From contig CAYVME010000005.1 of the NCBI GenBank assembly GCA_964452415.1, positions 1-42,801 on the forward strand: a DNA stretch of 42,801 nucleotides, in the 5' to 3' direction. Under the pieces are notes generated by a model that worked only from the letters and a program-made list of their open reading frames with translations, did no database searches and was not told the origin of the DNA. The position numbers and the translations under genes were made by a program. Origin of the DNA: UBA12068 sp964452415. Its GTDB lineage: Bacteria > Patescibacteriota > Minisyncoccia > Moranbacterales > GWC2-37-73. Shown piece by piece: positions 1 through 7,832 of this stretch (positions are counted from its first letter, which is position 1; each line of letters begins with the position of its first letter).

Positions 1-42
1 TTCCACCGCGGGACAACTATCGTTTTCCCGACCCCTTTCCTT

Positions 43-98
43 GTTCGATTCCTGTTGGATCCAAATTTTTTAAATTGTGTCCCCAGCAGGAATCGAAC
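43..98. repeat. Inverted repeat copying the tRNA-Arg T arm
   Basis: Positions 43-58 match the reverse complement of 83-98 at 15 of 16 positions. The right arm is the T arm of tRNA-Arg; the left arm lies outside the tRNA. The left arm alone cannot form a T stem, so it is not a second intact tRNA. It may be a tRNA remnant, an attachment-site scar, or part of a 3' trailer hairpin. Confidence 0.6.
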
Positions 99-149
99 CC
101 ACATCTTGTCCTTAGGACGGACCAGCTCTATCCATTGAGCTATGGAGAC
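78..149 (-). tRNA. tRNA-Arg (anticodon CCU)
   Basis: The reverse strand folds as a cloverleaf. The 7-bp acceptor stem pairs GUCUCCA with UGGGGAC, the D stem is GCUC/GAGC, and the anticodon loop GUCCUAA gives CCU, which reads AGG (Arg). The T arm carries the loop UUCGAUU. The CCA end is not encoded. It lies downstream of tRNA-Ala and both probably come from the promoter at 313-341. A near-perfect inverted copy of its T arm sits just past its 3' end (43-58). Confidence 0.9.
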
Positions 150-177
150 TTTTTTAATTAAAATAGATTTTCCACTG

Positions 178-248
178 TGGACCTATGGAGAATCGAACTC
201 CACCTCCATCCATGCCATGGATGTGTAATACCACTTTACTATAGGCCC
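178..248 (-). tRNA. tRNA-Ala (anticodon GGC)
   Basis: The cloverleaf on the reverse strand has acceptor GGGCCUA/UAGGUCC, D stem GUAA/UUAC, anticodon stem CAUCC/GGAUG, and loop AUGGCAU with anticodon GGC (reads GCC). The acceptor stem contains the G3:U70 wobble pair, the known alanine identity element. CCA is not encoded. Confidence 0.92.
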
Positions 249-312
249 CTTTCTTAAACCTCTTCTTATCATAGCAACTACACCGCCAGGGTCAATGGCT
301 ATTAGTTATTAT

Positions 313-341
313 ATTATACAATATAATTATTATTTTGTCAA
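313..341 (-). promoter_or_regulatory. Consensus sigma70 promoter of the tRNA pair
   Basis: On the minus strand there is TTGACA, a 17-bp spacer and TATAAT, a perfect match to the housekeeping consensus. Transcription would start near 306 and run into tRNA-Ala and tRNA-Arg. Confidence 0.8.
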
Positions 342-374
342 TTAATAATACCTCCCTTACCCTGGTGCCACAAT

Positions 375-390
375 TGTTCCACGTGGAACA
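375..390. other. parS: parS-like ParB binding site 1
   Basis: TGTTCCACGTGGAACA is a 16-bp perfect palindrome, nearly identical to the Bacillus parS site TGTTCCACGTGAAACA. The palindrome extends to 22 bp (372-393). Confidence 0.85.
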
Positions 391-434
391 ATTAATAATC
401 CTCTCCAAAAGATACCTTTGCATTCCAGTCGAAT

Positions 435-450
435 TGTTCCATGTGGAACA
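435..450. other. parS: parS-like ParB binding site 2 (variant centre)
   Basis: TGTTCCATGTGGAACA has the parS arms with a CATGTG centre in place of CACGTG. Flanking AAT/ATT extends the arms to 432-453. Confidence 0.75.
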
Positions 451-485
451 ATTTGCGATCAATCCACTTATACACATTCTACTCA

Positions 486-509
486 CAATTCAATTCAATT
501 CAATTCAAT
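486..509. repeat. CAATT pentanucleotide microsatellite
   Basis: Four perfect tandem CAATT units plus a partial fifth, between parS sites 2 and 3. No function is evident. Confidence 0.8.
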
Positions 510-574
510 AATATTTTTACTTCTATTGAGCCATTTTTTTAATATAAATCAACTAAACCGCCTTGGACAATAAT

Positions 575-590
575 TGTTCCACGTGGAACA
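575..590. other. parS: parS-like ParB binding site 3
   Basis: TGTTCCACGTGGAACA, a perfect 16-bp site inside a 22-bp palindrome (572-593). Confidence 0.85.
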
Positions 591-677
591 ATTTCCATAA
601 GCACAGCATTCTCCAATTTATCATTCTGGACTTTGTGAGGATCAGGGTTTCAATGTTAATAATTTAAAAATTTGAAA

Positions 678-693
678 TGTTCCACATGGAACA
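678..693. other. parS: parS-like ParB binding site 4 (variant centre)
   Basis: TGTTCCACATGGAACA has a CACATG centre, the reverse complement of the site 2 centre. The flanking arms pair out to 670-701 (32 bp with only the central pair unmatched). Confidence 0.75.
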
Positions 694-829
694 TTTCAAA
701 TCAAAAAAGAGGGAACTGATTTTTGCAGACCCTGCAATCAAAAAAACTCTACCCATCTGCAGATATTTTACAAACTTAAATTTTGCTTCGAATAAAAGAT
801 TTTTCGATGTCAAGCCTATCCATATGAAT

Positions 830-845
830 TGTTCCACGTGGAACA
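830..845. other. parS: parS-like ParB binding site 5 in a 40-bp palindrome
   Basis: TGTTCCACGTGGAACA lies at the centre of a perfect 40-bp palindrome spanning 818-857. It is the longest of the six. Confidence 0.85.
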
Positions 846-953
846 ATTCATATGGATGACTCATATTGCTGTTTCAAAATCTCACTGCAAATAAGAACAT
901 AGAATCGAGATATAAAACTCATTCCGAACTTGTTTAACATTAAATTTTAGGAA

Positions 954-969
954 TGTTCCACGTGGAACA
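954..969. other. parS: parS-like ParB binding site 6
   Basis: TGTTCCACGTGGAACA, a perfect 16-bp site within a 26-bp palindrome (949-974). Confidence 0.85.
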
Positions 970-1229
970 TTCCTGCACAGGTCTTTTGTTTTTAAGGGAG
1001 ATTGTCTTATTTTACATTTTAATCTTTTTATGTTATAATATATAAATCCTTTTTGGTCCTTCAGTTAAACAAGCAAAATAACCCGTCAACAAATGAACAT
1101 TTGCGAGTGATCGACAATACCTAAAGTTGAAAACTTTTTAATTTTCAATACTATTGAGCATACATTGGACACCTCTTTTTTTCTTAAATTTCCTTTTAAT
1201 TGTTTTTATGTTTCTTTAGATTATTTTTA

Positions 1230-1259
1230 TTGTGCAAAAGATAAAAGATGTAGTATAAT
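1230..1259 (+). promoter_or_regulatory. Putative promoter giving a leaderless start
   Basis: TATAAT at 1254-1259 ends six bases before the ATG at 1266, so transcription would start at or next to the start codon. The -35 (TTGTGC at 1230, 18-bp spacer) is weak. No Shine-Dalgarno sequence precedes the ATG. Confidence 0.45.
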
Positions 1260-1265
1260 ATTTAC

Positions 1266-2249
1266 ATGTATATAAAAATAAAAACAATTAAAAATACTCT
1301 TCTGCTTTCGGCTTGTTTTTTTCTTGCTGGAATTAATTATATGACATATGTTAAAGCAGACAACACTGCAAGTGTTTGCGATAAAAGTGTTGATGCAGAT
1401 TGCGATGGGCTCACTGATGCAGAAGAAAAACTATACGGAACCGATGCAAACAACACAGACTCAGATGGTGATGGCTATTCTGATAAAATAGAAATAGAAA
1501 GCGGTTACGATCCAACAAAACCTGCACCGGGGGATAGAGTCACCGCAATAACAGAGCAACCAGCTATTAAAGAAGGTGAGAGCACCACAACCAGCGCATC
1601 TGCTGAATCGCCAACTGAAAAATTGACCAGCGATCTGGAAAAATTAATAGAAGAAAAAGAGGGGTCAACTATTTCAAATAGTGATATTAATGAACTTGTC
1701 GCAACTAATCTCGATGAGGCTAAAGGTGAACCCATCACAACAGAATCTCTTCCCGTATTGGACACTTCCAGCTTAAAAATAATCAATCAAACATATCCCG
1801 ACCTTGATGCTGCCGCAAAAAAGAAACAGATAAATGCAGATGCTGAGAAGTATCTAGTGCAAGTAGCTTACCTCATTGTTAGCAGCAGTCCCAAACCTCT
1901 TCTTTCTGAAGATGATTTCGTGTCAAGATTGGATGAGCTTGTGGAAAAATTGGGTACACTTGCTGAAGTAAATACCGATTACACCTATTTCTTAGACCTA
2001 ATCAGTAGAATCAATTTAATATTGCCTCAATTATTAAATATTGAAGTTCCTCAAACATTTGCAGATTCTCATATTAAAATGCTCCGAATACTTTCTAGCT
2101 TCACTTCTCTTAATGATTTGTTTATATCTGCAAATAATGACCCTGTTTCAAAAATGATCCTTATTTCAAAGGTGGGTGAAATTTCAACATTGTTGACAGA
2201 TTTTTTTCAGGTAGAATTTTTAAATTATGTCGATCAGATAGCCCTATAA
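1266..2249 (+). CDS. Exported protein with thrombospondin type 3 calcium-binding repeats
   Basis: A 327-residue protein. An N-terminal signal peptide (basic start, hydrophobic core, probable cleavage after VKA near residue 31) indicates export. Residues ~38-85 hold two acidic DxDxDGxxD units (DADCDGLTDAEE and DSDGDGYSDKIE), the pattern of thrombospondin type 3 repeats that bind calcium. The next ~90 residues are Ser/Thr/Glu-rich and likely a flexible linker. The remainder (~180-327) looks helical and resembles no family I can name. It precedes another exported protein by 56 bases on the same strand, so the two may be co-transcribed and act together at the cell surface. The export and calcium-binding calls are from motifs; the biological role is unknown. 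Confidence 0.75.
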   Translation: MYIKIKTIKNTLLLSACFFLAGINYMTYVKADNTASVCDKSVDADCDGLTDAEEKLYGTDANNTDSDGDGYSDKIEIESGYDPTKPAPGDRVTAITEQPAIKEGESTTTSASAESPTEKLTSDLEKLIEEKEGSTISNSDINELVATNLDEAKGEPITTESLPVLDTSSLKIINQTYPDLDAAAKKKQINADAEKYLVQVAYLIVSSSPKPLLSEDDFVSRLDELVEKLGTLAEVNTDYTYFLDLISRINLILPQLLNIEVPQTFADSHIKMLRILSSFTSLNDLFISANNDPVSKMILISKVGEISTLLTDFFQVEFLNYVDQIAL

Positions 2250-2305
2250 TAATCCCATCTAAAATACGCACGGTCTAAAACACAATCATCGAAACAAAAA
2301 GTTCT

Positions 2306-3577
2306 ATGAAAAAAAACAAACTAATTTCCATATTGCTGTGCTTTTCAATGCTTTTTTTTGGTGTTTTTGCCACGAATATTGAAAAGGCAAAAGCTGCCGG
2401 ATGGGCAGTTGGTGGAGCAGTTGTTGGCAATGCTGTGGTTGAAGGGGCTAATGTGGTTGCAGATGCAGGCTCACTTTTTCAAACTTTGCTTAAAAAAGTT
2501 GTAGACATCGCTCAAGGTATACTCGTGACAGCCTCCAAGGTTGCTGCTTTAATGATTGTTCAGAAAATAACACAGGCCATTATCGGAAAAGGCGATGGAG
2601 GGAAGGATGCCAAGGGTGGTGTCATTACTGATTGGGATCAGTACCTCAATATTGAACCCCAACAAAAGGCCATGGCCCAGATGAATTCATTTTTTAACAA
2701 TGCTACGAAAGGAAGGAGCTCTAGCCTTAATTATGAAGGTGTTAACAACAGCACTAAAAGAATCCAGAGTTATTTGGTTACAGAGGGCAGAAAAGCATAT
2801 ACTCCGCAAAAATTTGCAGTTGACATTCAGGAAACCGTTACGGACTCGGGAGATTATTTTGGCGGTGGCAATATGAAGGGAATAATGGCATACACTAAAT
2901 GTGCCAACAATGTACCATGTATGGCATTGACTTCAGCCCAAGAATACAACTCCAAAGTTAATAATATTCGAGAAATAGCAATTAAAGAACAGGACAGGGG
3001 AATTTTACCTGTCAAAAAAGATGGAGTAATAACACAGCCAGCAGCTATTGCTGGAAGCGCCCTTTCTCAAATAGATCAGCTTGGAACAACGCTGATTATG
3101 AATGCTGATTATCAAGCGCAAGGCACATCAGGAGCACTAACACAAATTGGAGCCGGAATAGGAGTAAGTGTGGCTTCCAGATCTCTTAACTATGCCCTTT
3201 CAGATAAAGAAGGGAAGAACGCTCTTAAGAATAAAAATGACCAACCATTCAGCATCGGCTACAGCATAGATGGAGGAATTGGAATAAGTGGTGCAGGTGT
3301 AAATGTCAACACTGGCTCAATGTCAGTTTCTGGCCAAATGATGATTGGAAACACTTGTGCTACTGCTGGTTCTTCAATAAGTGGTGGAGGTGGAACAACT
3401 GGAGTCTCTGGAACAAGAACCAGTGATGGAACAAACACTGGGACAGTAAAGTATCAAGGAAAAACATATGATTGCGCCACAAAGGGAGAGGTTACGACTG
3501 TTAAACCATCGGTAACAATAACAAAGCCAACAGTCACCGTTACGGAGGCAACAGTATCTACTCAGGTCACTCAATAA
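2306..3577 (+). CDS. Exported Gly/Thr-rich protein of unknown function
   Basis: A 423-residue protein with a clear signal peptide (MKKNKLISILLCFSMLFFGV, cleavage near KAKA, residue ~31). Residues ~33-95 are Gly/Ala/Val-rich and mostly hydrophobic or amphipathic, followed by a GKGDGGKDAKGG turn and a polar domain starting GVITDWDQYL with two cysteines near ANNVPCM. The C-terminal third is Gly/Ser-rich, then Thr/Val-rich, ending in alternating TxTxT segments, as in extended surface or fibre-like proteins. I do not recognise a named family. The layout recalls secreted components found with T4SS-like loci in Patescibacteria, but no VirB4, VirB6 or VirD4 gene is in this window to support that. It is followed by a strong terminator at 3614. 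Confidence 0.7.
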   Translation: MKKNKLISILLCFSMLFFGVFATNIEKAKAAGWAVGGAVVGNAVVEGANVVADAGSLFQTLLKKVVDIAQGILVTASKVAALMIVQKITQAIIGKGDGGKDAKGGVITDWDQYLNIEPQQKAMAQMNSFFNNATKGRSSSLNYEGVNNSTKRIQSYLVTEGRKAYTPQKFAVDIQETVTDSGDYFGGGNMKGIMAYTKCANNVPCMALTSAQEYNSKVNNIREIAIKEQDRGILPVKKDGVITQPAAIAGSALSQIDQLGTTLIMNADYQAQGTSGALTQIGAGIGVSVASRSLNYALSDKEGKNALKNKNDQPFSIGYSIDGGIGISGAGVNVNTGSMSVSGQMMIGNTCATAGSSISGGGGTTGVSGTRTSDGTNTGTVKYQGKTYDCATKGEVTTVKPSVTITKPTVTVTEATVSTQVTQ

Positions 3578-3613
3578 TATACTTAAAGACGCAGAAAACA
3601 TCGTTCACATCAT

Positions 3614-3650
3614 AAAAAAGCATTTCCAGAAGAAATGCTTTTTTCTTTTT
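3614..3650. terminator. Bidirectional Rho-independent terminator
   Basis: Stem AAAAAGCATTTC/GAAATGCTTTTT with a short loop and T runs on both strands. It separates the exported-protein gene (+) from tRNA-Val (-). Confidence 0.85.
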
Positions 3651-3666
3651 TGCCAACATATCTTTG

Positions 3667-3740
3667 TGGTCGCTAGTGGACTCGAACCACCGACCCCCAC
3701 AATGTCAATGTGATACTCTAACCAGCTGAGCTAAGCGACC
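3667..3740 (-). tRNA. tRNA-Val (anticodon GAC)
   Basis: The reverse-strand cloverleaf has acceptor GGUCGCU/AGCGACC, D stem GCUC/GAGU, anticodon stem UCACA/UGUGG, and loop UUGACAU giving GAC (reads GUC). The T arm is GGUGG/CCACU. CCA is not encoded. Confidence 0.93.
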
Positions 3741-3788
3741 AAAAAGACATATCGACAAAAAACCAATTTTCACTATTTACATGTTTAA

Positions 3789-4751
3789 TTAAACAACTCC
3801 CGGATCAGAAACTTCCATTCCAGCTTCAACCCTCTCCATGGTTTTTTTCTTTTCCTTATCCTTCTCAAAAGAAATTTCTTGAAAAAATAAAAGCCAGGTC
3901 GTTTGCATAAAAACAGCATACCAGGAAAGCAAACTCACCAAAACAATGCCTCCGAAAATTCCGCCAATAGTTCCGACCACAATCATTCCGATTTTTGCAA
4001 AAAGCATGTTTGCCAAAAAACCCAGTGTGCCAACTAATCCAAAAATAAAGACTCCGACAACCATCGTCAAGATCATCACAAGCATGCCAAGCCCCAAACT
4101 TATCACTCCCATGATCAAGCTTTCTTTGATGTTTTTTGCCAATGTCACATATGCCAACTCCAAAGATGTCCTTATCCCAAAATCTCCTAATATCAAAAAC
4201 AAATAAGCATACTTATTCAAATATACACCCAGAACAACCAAGGGAACAAAGATCACAAAAGCCAAAAAGGTCATCATAAAACCAAAGAGCTGAGCCTTGA
4301 TAATGAAAAGATAGAATATTGGGATTATCAGCAGGATTGCAATTGCAAAGAGACTAAGACCAATCAAAATTCCCAAGAGCAACAATTTCCAGAGATATTT
4401 CCTTGATTCATTAAATATCTTCAGAAGTGGAAGCTGGGAATACAGCTTAATATTGTTTGCAGATTTTATTACTGCAGTCACTGAAACTATCTTAAGTAAA
4501 AAAACCATTATTCCAAAAATTAAGAGCAGTAGCCCTATCACCATAAAGAGACCAGGATCCTTTTGGGCAAAATCAAAAAACACTTGTGTATTTTGGTTGT
4601 TTTCGTCAATTGCCAGCTGCCTAAAGATAACATCGGAATTTGAACCCATCGATCCTAGAAAAATAAAGAAGCCAAAAACCCAAAGGAATTTATTTCTCCA
4701 AGAAAGCAAGAATGCTCTTTTTATTATTTCTAGATAATTAATTTTCTTCAT
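3789..4751 (-). CDS. Multi-pass integral membrane protein, function unknown
   Basis: A 320-residue protein with about six strongly hydrophobic helices. The first follows the motif LLSWRNKFLWVFGFFIFLG near the N terminus, which is common in uncharacterised Patescibacteria and Firmicutes membrane proteins. Other hydrophobic stretches lie near residues 53-75, 115-155, 165-190, 205-250 and 255-285. The C-terminal ~30 residues are charged (Lys/Glu-rich) and probably cytoplasmic. I see no catalytic or transporter motif. It stands alone on the minus strand between the ftsH operon and tRNA-Val. The start is the ATG at 4751 (MKKINYLE). Confidence 0.7.
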   Translation of the reverse strand: MKKINYLEIIKRAFLLSWRNKFLWVFGFFIFLGSMGSNSDVIFRQLAIDENNQNTQVFFDFAQKDPGLFMVIGLLLLIFGIMVFLLKIVSVTAVIKSANNIKLYSQLPLLKIFNESRKYLWKLLLLGILIGLSLFAIAILLIIPIFYLFIIKAQLFGFMMTFLAFVIFVPLVVLGVYLNKYAYLFLILGDFGIRTSLELAYVTLAKNIKESLIMGVISLGLGMLVMILTMVVGVFIFGLVGTLGFLANMLFAKIGMIVVGTIGGIFGGIVLVSLLSWYAVFMQTTWLLFFQEISFEKDKEKKKTMERVEAGMEVSDPGVV

Positions 4752-4806
4752 ACAATGTTATCATCCATTTTGATTTGGAATCCAGTCTCACTAAATAAAG
4801 CACTGA

Positions 4807-4832
4807 ATTCCGGATCAAGTCCAGAATGACAG
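4807..4832. repeat. Short palindromic motif (ATTCCGGATCAAGTCCAGAAT type)
   Basis: An imperfect hairpin ATTCcGGA/TCCaGAAT followed by GACA. It resembles the small intergenic palindromes with a GGATCAAGTCC core seen in many bacterial genomes. Only one copy is clear in this window. Confidence 0.35.
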
Positions 4833-4867
4833 AAAAAATAATTTCACACCATTATACATTCACTATT

Positions 4868-4898
4868 GTGAGTTTGACTTTTAAAAAATCAAACTCAC
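4868..4898 (-). terminator. Hairpin downstream of ftsH
   Basis: A perfect 10-bp stem GTGAGTTTGA/TCAAACTCAC with an 11-nt A/T loop, 16 bases past the ftsH stop codon. It lacks a clean T tract, so it may act as a processing or stability hairpin and not as a classical terminator. Confidence 0.55.
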
Positions 4899-4913
4899 GA
4901 ACTGAAAATATTC

Positions 4914-6794
4914 CTATGCCTTGATTGCTTCTTCCTCTTTGGTTTCCTTTCCTGCCTCTTCTTTTTTTGCTGGCAATTCAATTCCCACAATCGCATTGAA
5001 TTCGTCTCTTTCAATTGTTTCTTTTTCCAAAAGCTCAGCCACTATTTTTTTGAGTACATCTTCTTTTTCAGTCAGAATTCTTTCAGCTGTTTTATATGCA
5101 TCCGCAATGAATCTTGAGACTTCAGCATCGATGTTTTCAGCAGTGTGATCTGAATAATCTCTTTCCTCATTGATTTCACGACCCAAGAAAACCATTTCTT
5201 CTTTCTTGCCAAATGTTCTTGGTCCAAGAGTGCTCATTCCATATCGAGTCACCATGGCGCGAGCCATGTGAGTTGCTCTTTGCAAATCATTTGATGGACC
5301 AGTTGTCACATCGCCAATAAATTTTTGTTCACTAACATGTCCTCCAAGAAGCACTGCCAACTCATCAATAAAATATGCTTTTGAATGCAAGCTCTTGTCT
5401 TCAGATGGGGCAGACAAAGTGTATCCGCCAGCCTGACCCCGAGCAATGATTGAAACTTTTTGAATTGGATCAGCATTTGGCAAGATTGCTCCAATCAAAG
5501 CATGACCTGCTTCATGATAGGCAATAATTTCTTTTTCCTTTTTGTTGATTGCTTTTGATCTTCTCTCTGGACCAAGAATAACTTTTTCGATAGATTCTTT
5601 GAGCTCATCCTCCGTGATTGTTTTTTTGGATCTGCGAACTGACAAAATTGCAGCTTCATTCACAAGATTTGCAAGATCAGCTCCAGAGAAACCAGATGTT
5701 CTTTCGGCAAGTGTTCTCACATTCACAGCTTTTTCAATCGGCTTGTTCTTCATGTGAATCTTCAAGATTTCTTCTCGCTCATTGATATCTGGCAAATCCA
5801 TCACCACGCGACGATCAAATCGTCCTGGCCTGAGAAGAGCTGGATCCAAAACATCTGGACGATTGGTTGCAGCAATCACAATCACACTAGTTGTTCCTTC
5901 GAAGCCATCCATTTCAACCAGAATTTGATTGAGTGTTTGCTCGCGTTCATCGTGTCCACCACCAAGTCCTGCTCCACGATGTCGTCCGACTGCGTCAATT
6001 TCATCAATGAAAACAATTGCTGGCGCATTTTTCTTGGCTTGCTTGAAAAGATCTCTCACTCGAGATGCTCCAACTCCCACAAACATTTCCACAAATTCAG
6101 ATCCCGAAATATTAAAGAAGGGAACACCAGCTTCACCAGCCACAGCTTTAGCCATTAAAGTTTTTCCAGTTCCTGGAGATCCCAAAAGTAAAACACCTTT
6201 TGGAATTTTAGCCCCAATAGCGATGAATTTCTTTGGGTGTTTCAAAAACTCAACAATTTCTCCGAGTTCTTCTTTGGCTTCTTTGGCTCCAGCCACATCA
6301 GCGAAAGTTGTTCTTTTGTTTTTGTCTTTTGGATCAGTCATTCGAGCCTTGCTCATTCCAAATGACATTGCTTGTGAATTTCCGCGTTGCGCTTGTTTTA
6401 GCATGAACCAAATAAAGCCACCGATAATCAAGAAGGGAAGCAAAAATGGCAAAAAGATGTTCGAAGCAAAAGAAGAAAATCCTGAAGCTTGTTTGATGTC
6501 AATTTTCACATCTTTGATTTTACCTCCATCAACTCCGTAGTTCTTGAGTGATTCAGTGAGTGAACTTTGCGGCTCTTTGACTGATTTTTCCTTGGTTCCA
6601 TCAGACAGTTCGATCGCCAAATCATTGCCATCAATTGAGATGGTCTTCACTTTTGAATCATTGACTTGGGTTGCAAGCTCGCTCAGAGAAATGACGGCTG
6701 GCTTTTGAGCAGGACCACTGTAGAGAATCATGATTGTCGAGACAAGCAAGAAAAAAAGAACAACAAAACCAACATTTTTTAAAAGTTTTTCCAT
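4914..6794 (-). CDS. ftsH: ATP-dependent zinc metalloprotease FtsH
   Basis: A 626-residue membrane-anchored AAA+ protease that degrades membrane and short-lived cytosolic proteins. Two N-terminal transmembrane helices (about 9-26 and 108-132) flank a small extracytoplasmic domain. The AAA+ module has Walker A GSPGTGKT (~204), Walker B IVFIDEIDAVGR, the pore motif FVEMFVGVGA and the SRH region RPGRFDRR. The protease domain has the zinc motif HEAGH (~426) and a downstream acidic ligand in the GPSNDLQRAT segment. The C-terminal ~20 residues are Lys/Glu-rich. Length and domain order are normal. It is the last gene of the gmk-like/tilS/ftsH operon, 31 bases after tilS; tilS-ftsH linkage is common in bacteria. 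Confidence 0.98.
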   Translation of the reverse strand: MEKLLKNVGFVVLFFLLVSTIMILYSGPAQKPAVISLSELATQVNDSKVKTISIDGNDLAIELSDGTKEKSVKEPQSSLTESLKNYGVDGGKIKDVKIDIKQASGFSSFASNIFLPFLLPFLIIGGFIWFMLKQAQRGNSQAMSFGMSKARMTDPKDKNKRTTFADVAGAKEAKEELGEIVEFLKHPKKFIAIGAKIPKGVLLLGSPGTGKTLMAKAVAGEAGVPFFNISGSEFVEMFVGVGASRVRDLFKQAKKNAPAIVFIDEIDAVGRHRGAGLGGGHDEREQTLNQILVEMDGFEGTTSVIVIAATNRPDVLDPALLRPGRFDRRVVMDLPDINEREEILKIHMKNKPIEKAVNVRTLAERTSGFSGADLANLVNEAAILSVRRSKKTITEDELKESIEKVILGPERRSKAINKKEKEIIAYHEAGHALIGAILPNADPIQKVSIIARGQAGGYTLSAPSEDKSLHSKAYFIDELAVLLGGHVSEQKFIGDVTTGPSNDLQRATHMARAMVTRYGMSTLGPRTFGKKEEMVFLGREINEERDYSDHTAENIDAEVSRFIADAYKTAERILTEKEDVLKKIVAELLEKETIERDEFNAIVGIELPAKKEEAGKETKEEEAIKA

Positions 6795-6825
6795 AGTCCT
6801 TGATTTATTTTATTATTTAAATTTT

Positions 6826-7788
6826 TTAACAGAATATTCCAATCTTATCACCTTTTTTCGATATATTCAAGCCTCCGATGATAGCTTTTTGAGATTTGCT
6901 CTTGGTGGATCTAATCACTTTTATAAGTTCCTCGATTTGATTGTTTTCAATGTCGGTTGTTCCACCCTTTAATGCTTTGAAAATATTTCGCAAAATTTGG
7001 CGCTGCATCGAAGCGGAAAGTTGCTCAAACTCGCTAGCAGAAAAGTCTGCGCCTCTATTACTACAATCAAAAAACTTCAAACATTGCGAACTCTGTTCAA
7101 TAAAAGCATAGTCATCAGCCACAACCAATGACCACTGGCTCAATGTTTGCTTAACTCGCGGATTGAAGTTTTTCTCCAAATAGGGAAGCAGGCCATGGCG
7201 AATGCTGTTTCGAGTGAACTTAGTGTCCTTGTTTGACTTATCAATTCTGAATTTCAACTTTTTTTCTTTCAGATAAGCCAAAATTTCAGCCTTGCTTGTT
7301 TGCAGAAGTGGCCTGATGATTTTTCCTGATTTGGCCTTCATTGATCCCAGACCAGAAAGACCACTGCCACGAATAATACGCATCAGAACAGTTTCTGCTT
7401 GATCATCCTGATTGTGGGCCACAGCAATCAAGTCAAAATTAAGCTCCTTTCTGATTTTTTCAAAAAAAGCATACCGAAGATCTCGAAGTGAGTTTTCCAA
7501 ATTTCCTTTTTGTTCGGGCTTTTTTGGATTCAAGACGCTAATTTCAAGCTCATGTTTTTTGGCCAACTCTCTGACAAAAACCTCGTCTTGAGCTGAATCC
7601 TTGCCACGCAGGCTATAGTTCACATGAGCAACATGCAATTGAAAATCATACTTTTTGGAAAGAGCAGCCAAAACATCCAAAAGACAAGAGCTGTCAGGCC
7701 CACCCGAAACACCCACAATAATCTTTGAGCCTTTTTCCCAAAGATTATTTTGAAATGCAAAATTTTGAATTGTTTTGACGAATTGCAT
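6826..7788 (-). CDS. tilS: tRNA(Ile)-lysidine synthase TilS
   Basis: A 320-residue enzyme that converts the wobble cytidine of tRNA-Ile(CAU) to lysidine using ATP, so that AUA is read as isoleucine. The PP-loop SGGPDSS lies at ~residues 29-35, followed by HVNYSLRGKDSAQDE and the AHNQDDQAETVLMRIIRGSG motif, both typical of the family. The C-terminal part is short, giving the compact form common in small genomes. It starts 44 bases after the gmk-like gene and ends 31 bases before ftsH. Confidence 0.95.
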   Translation of the reverse strand: MQFVKTIQNFAFQNNLWEKGSKIIVGVSGGPDSSCLLDVLAALSKKYDFQLHVAHVNYSLRGKDSAQDEVFVRELAKKHELEISVLNPKKPEQKGNLENSLRDLRYAFFEKIRKELNFDLIAVAHNQDDQAETVLMRIIRGSGLSGLGSMKAKSGKIIRPLLQTSKAEILAYLKEKKLKFRIDKSNKDTKFTRNSIRHGLLPYLEKNFNPRVKQTLSQWSLVVADDYAFIEQSSQCLKFFDCSNRGADFSASEFEQLSASMQRQILRNIFKALKGGTTDIENNQIEELIKVIRSTKSKSQKAIIGGLNISKKGDKIGIFC

Positions 7789-7832
7789 ACCGATACGAAA
7801 CTACAAATTAAATGCGAATCTACAAACAAGCT

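Larger units (their letters stand above)
249..1265. other. Gene-free centromere-like region (parS cluster)
   Basis: About 1 kb with no credible coding sequence. It holds six parS-like palindromes (375-390, 435-450, 575-590, 678-693, 830-845, 954-969), a CAATT microsatellite at 486-509, the tRNA promoter, and a possible promoter at 1034-1039 (TATAAT) followed by 200 bases in which I see no gene. No parA or parB gene is in the window. Confidence 0.75.

Noticed and set aside
1..62. Possible tRNA on the plus strand (TTCGATT loop followed by TTGGATCCA)
   Set aside because: The bases before the loop do not pair with those after it, and no D or anticodon arm is visible, so it is not an intact tRNA within the window.
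486..509. CRISPR or iteron array
   Set aside because: The units are five bases with no spacers; it is a simple microsatellite. No CRISPR array was seen anywhere in the window.
677..859. 60-codon open frame across the parS region
   Set aside because: It spans two palindromic parS-like sites, has no ribosome binding site, and the reverse strand is equally open because of the symmetry.
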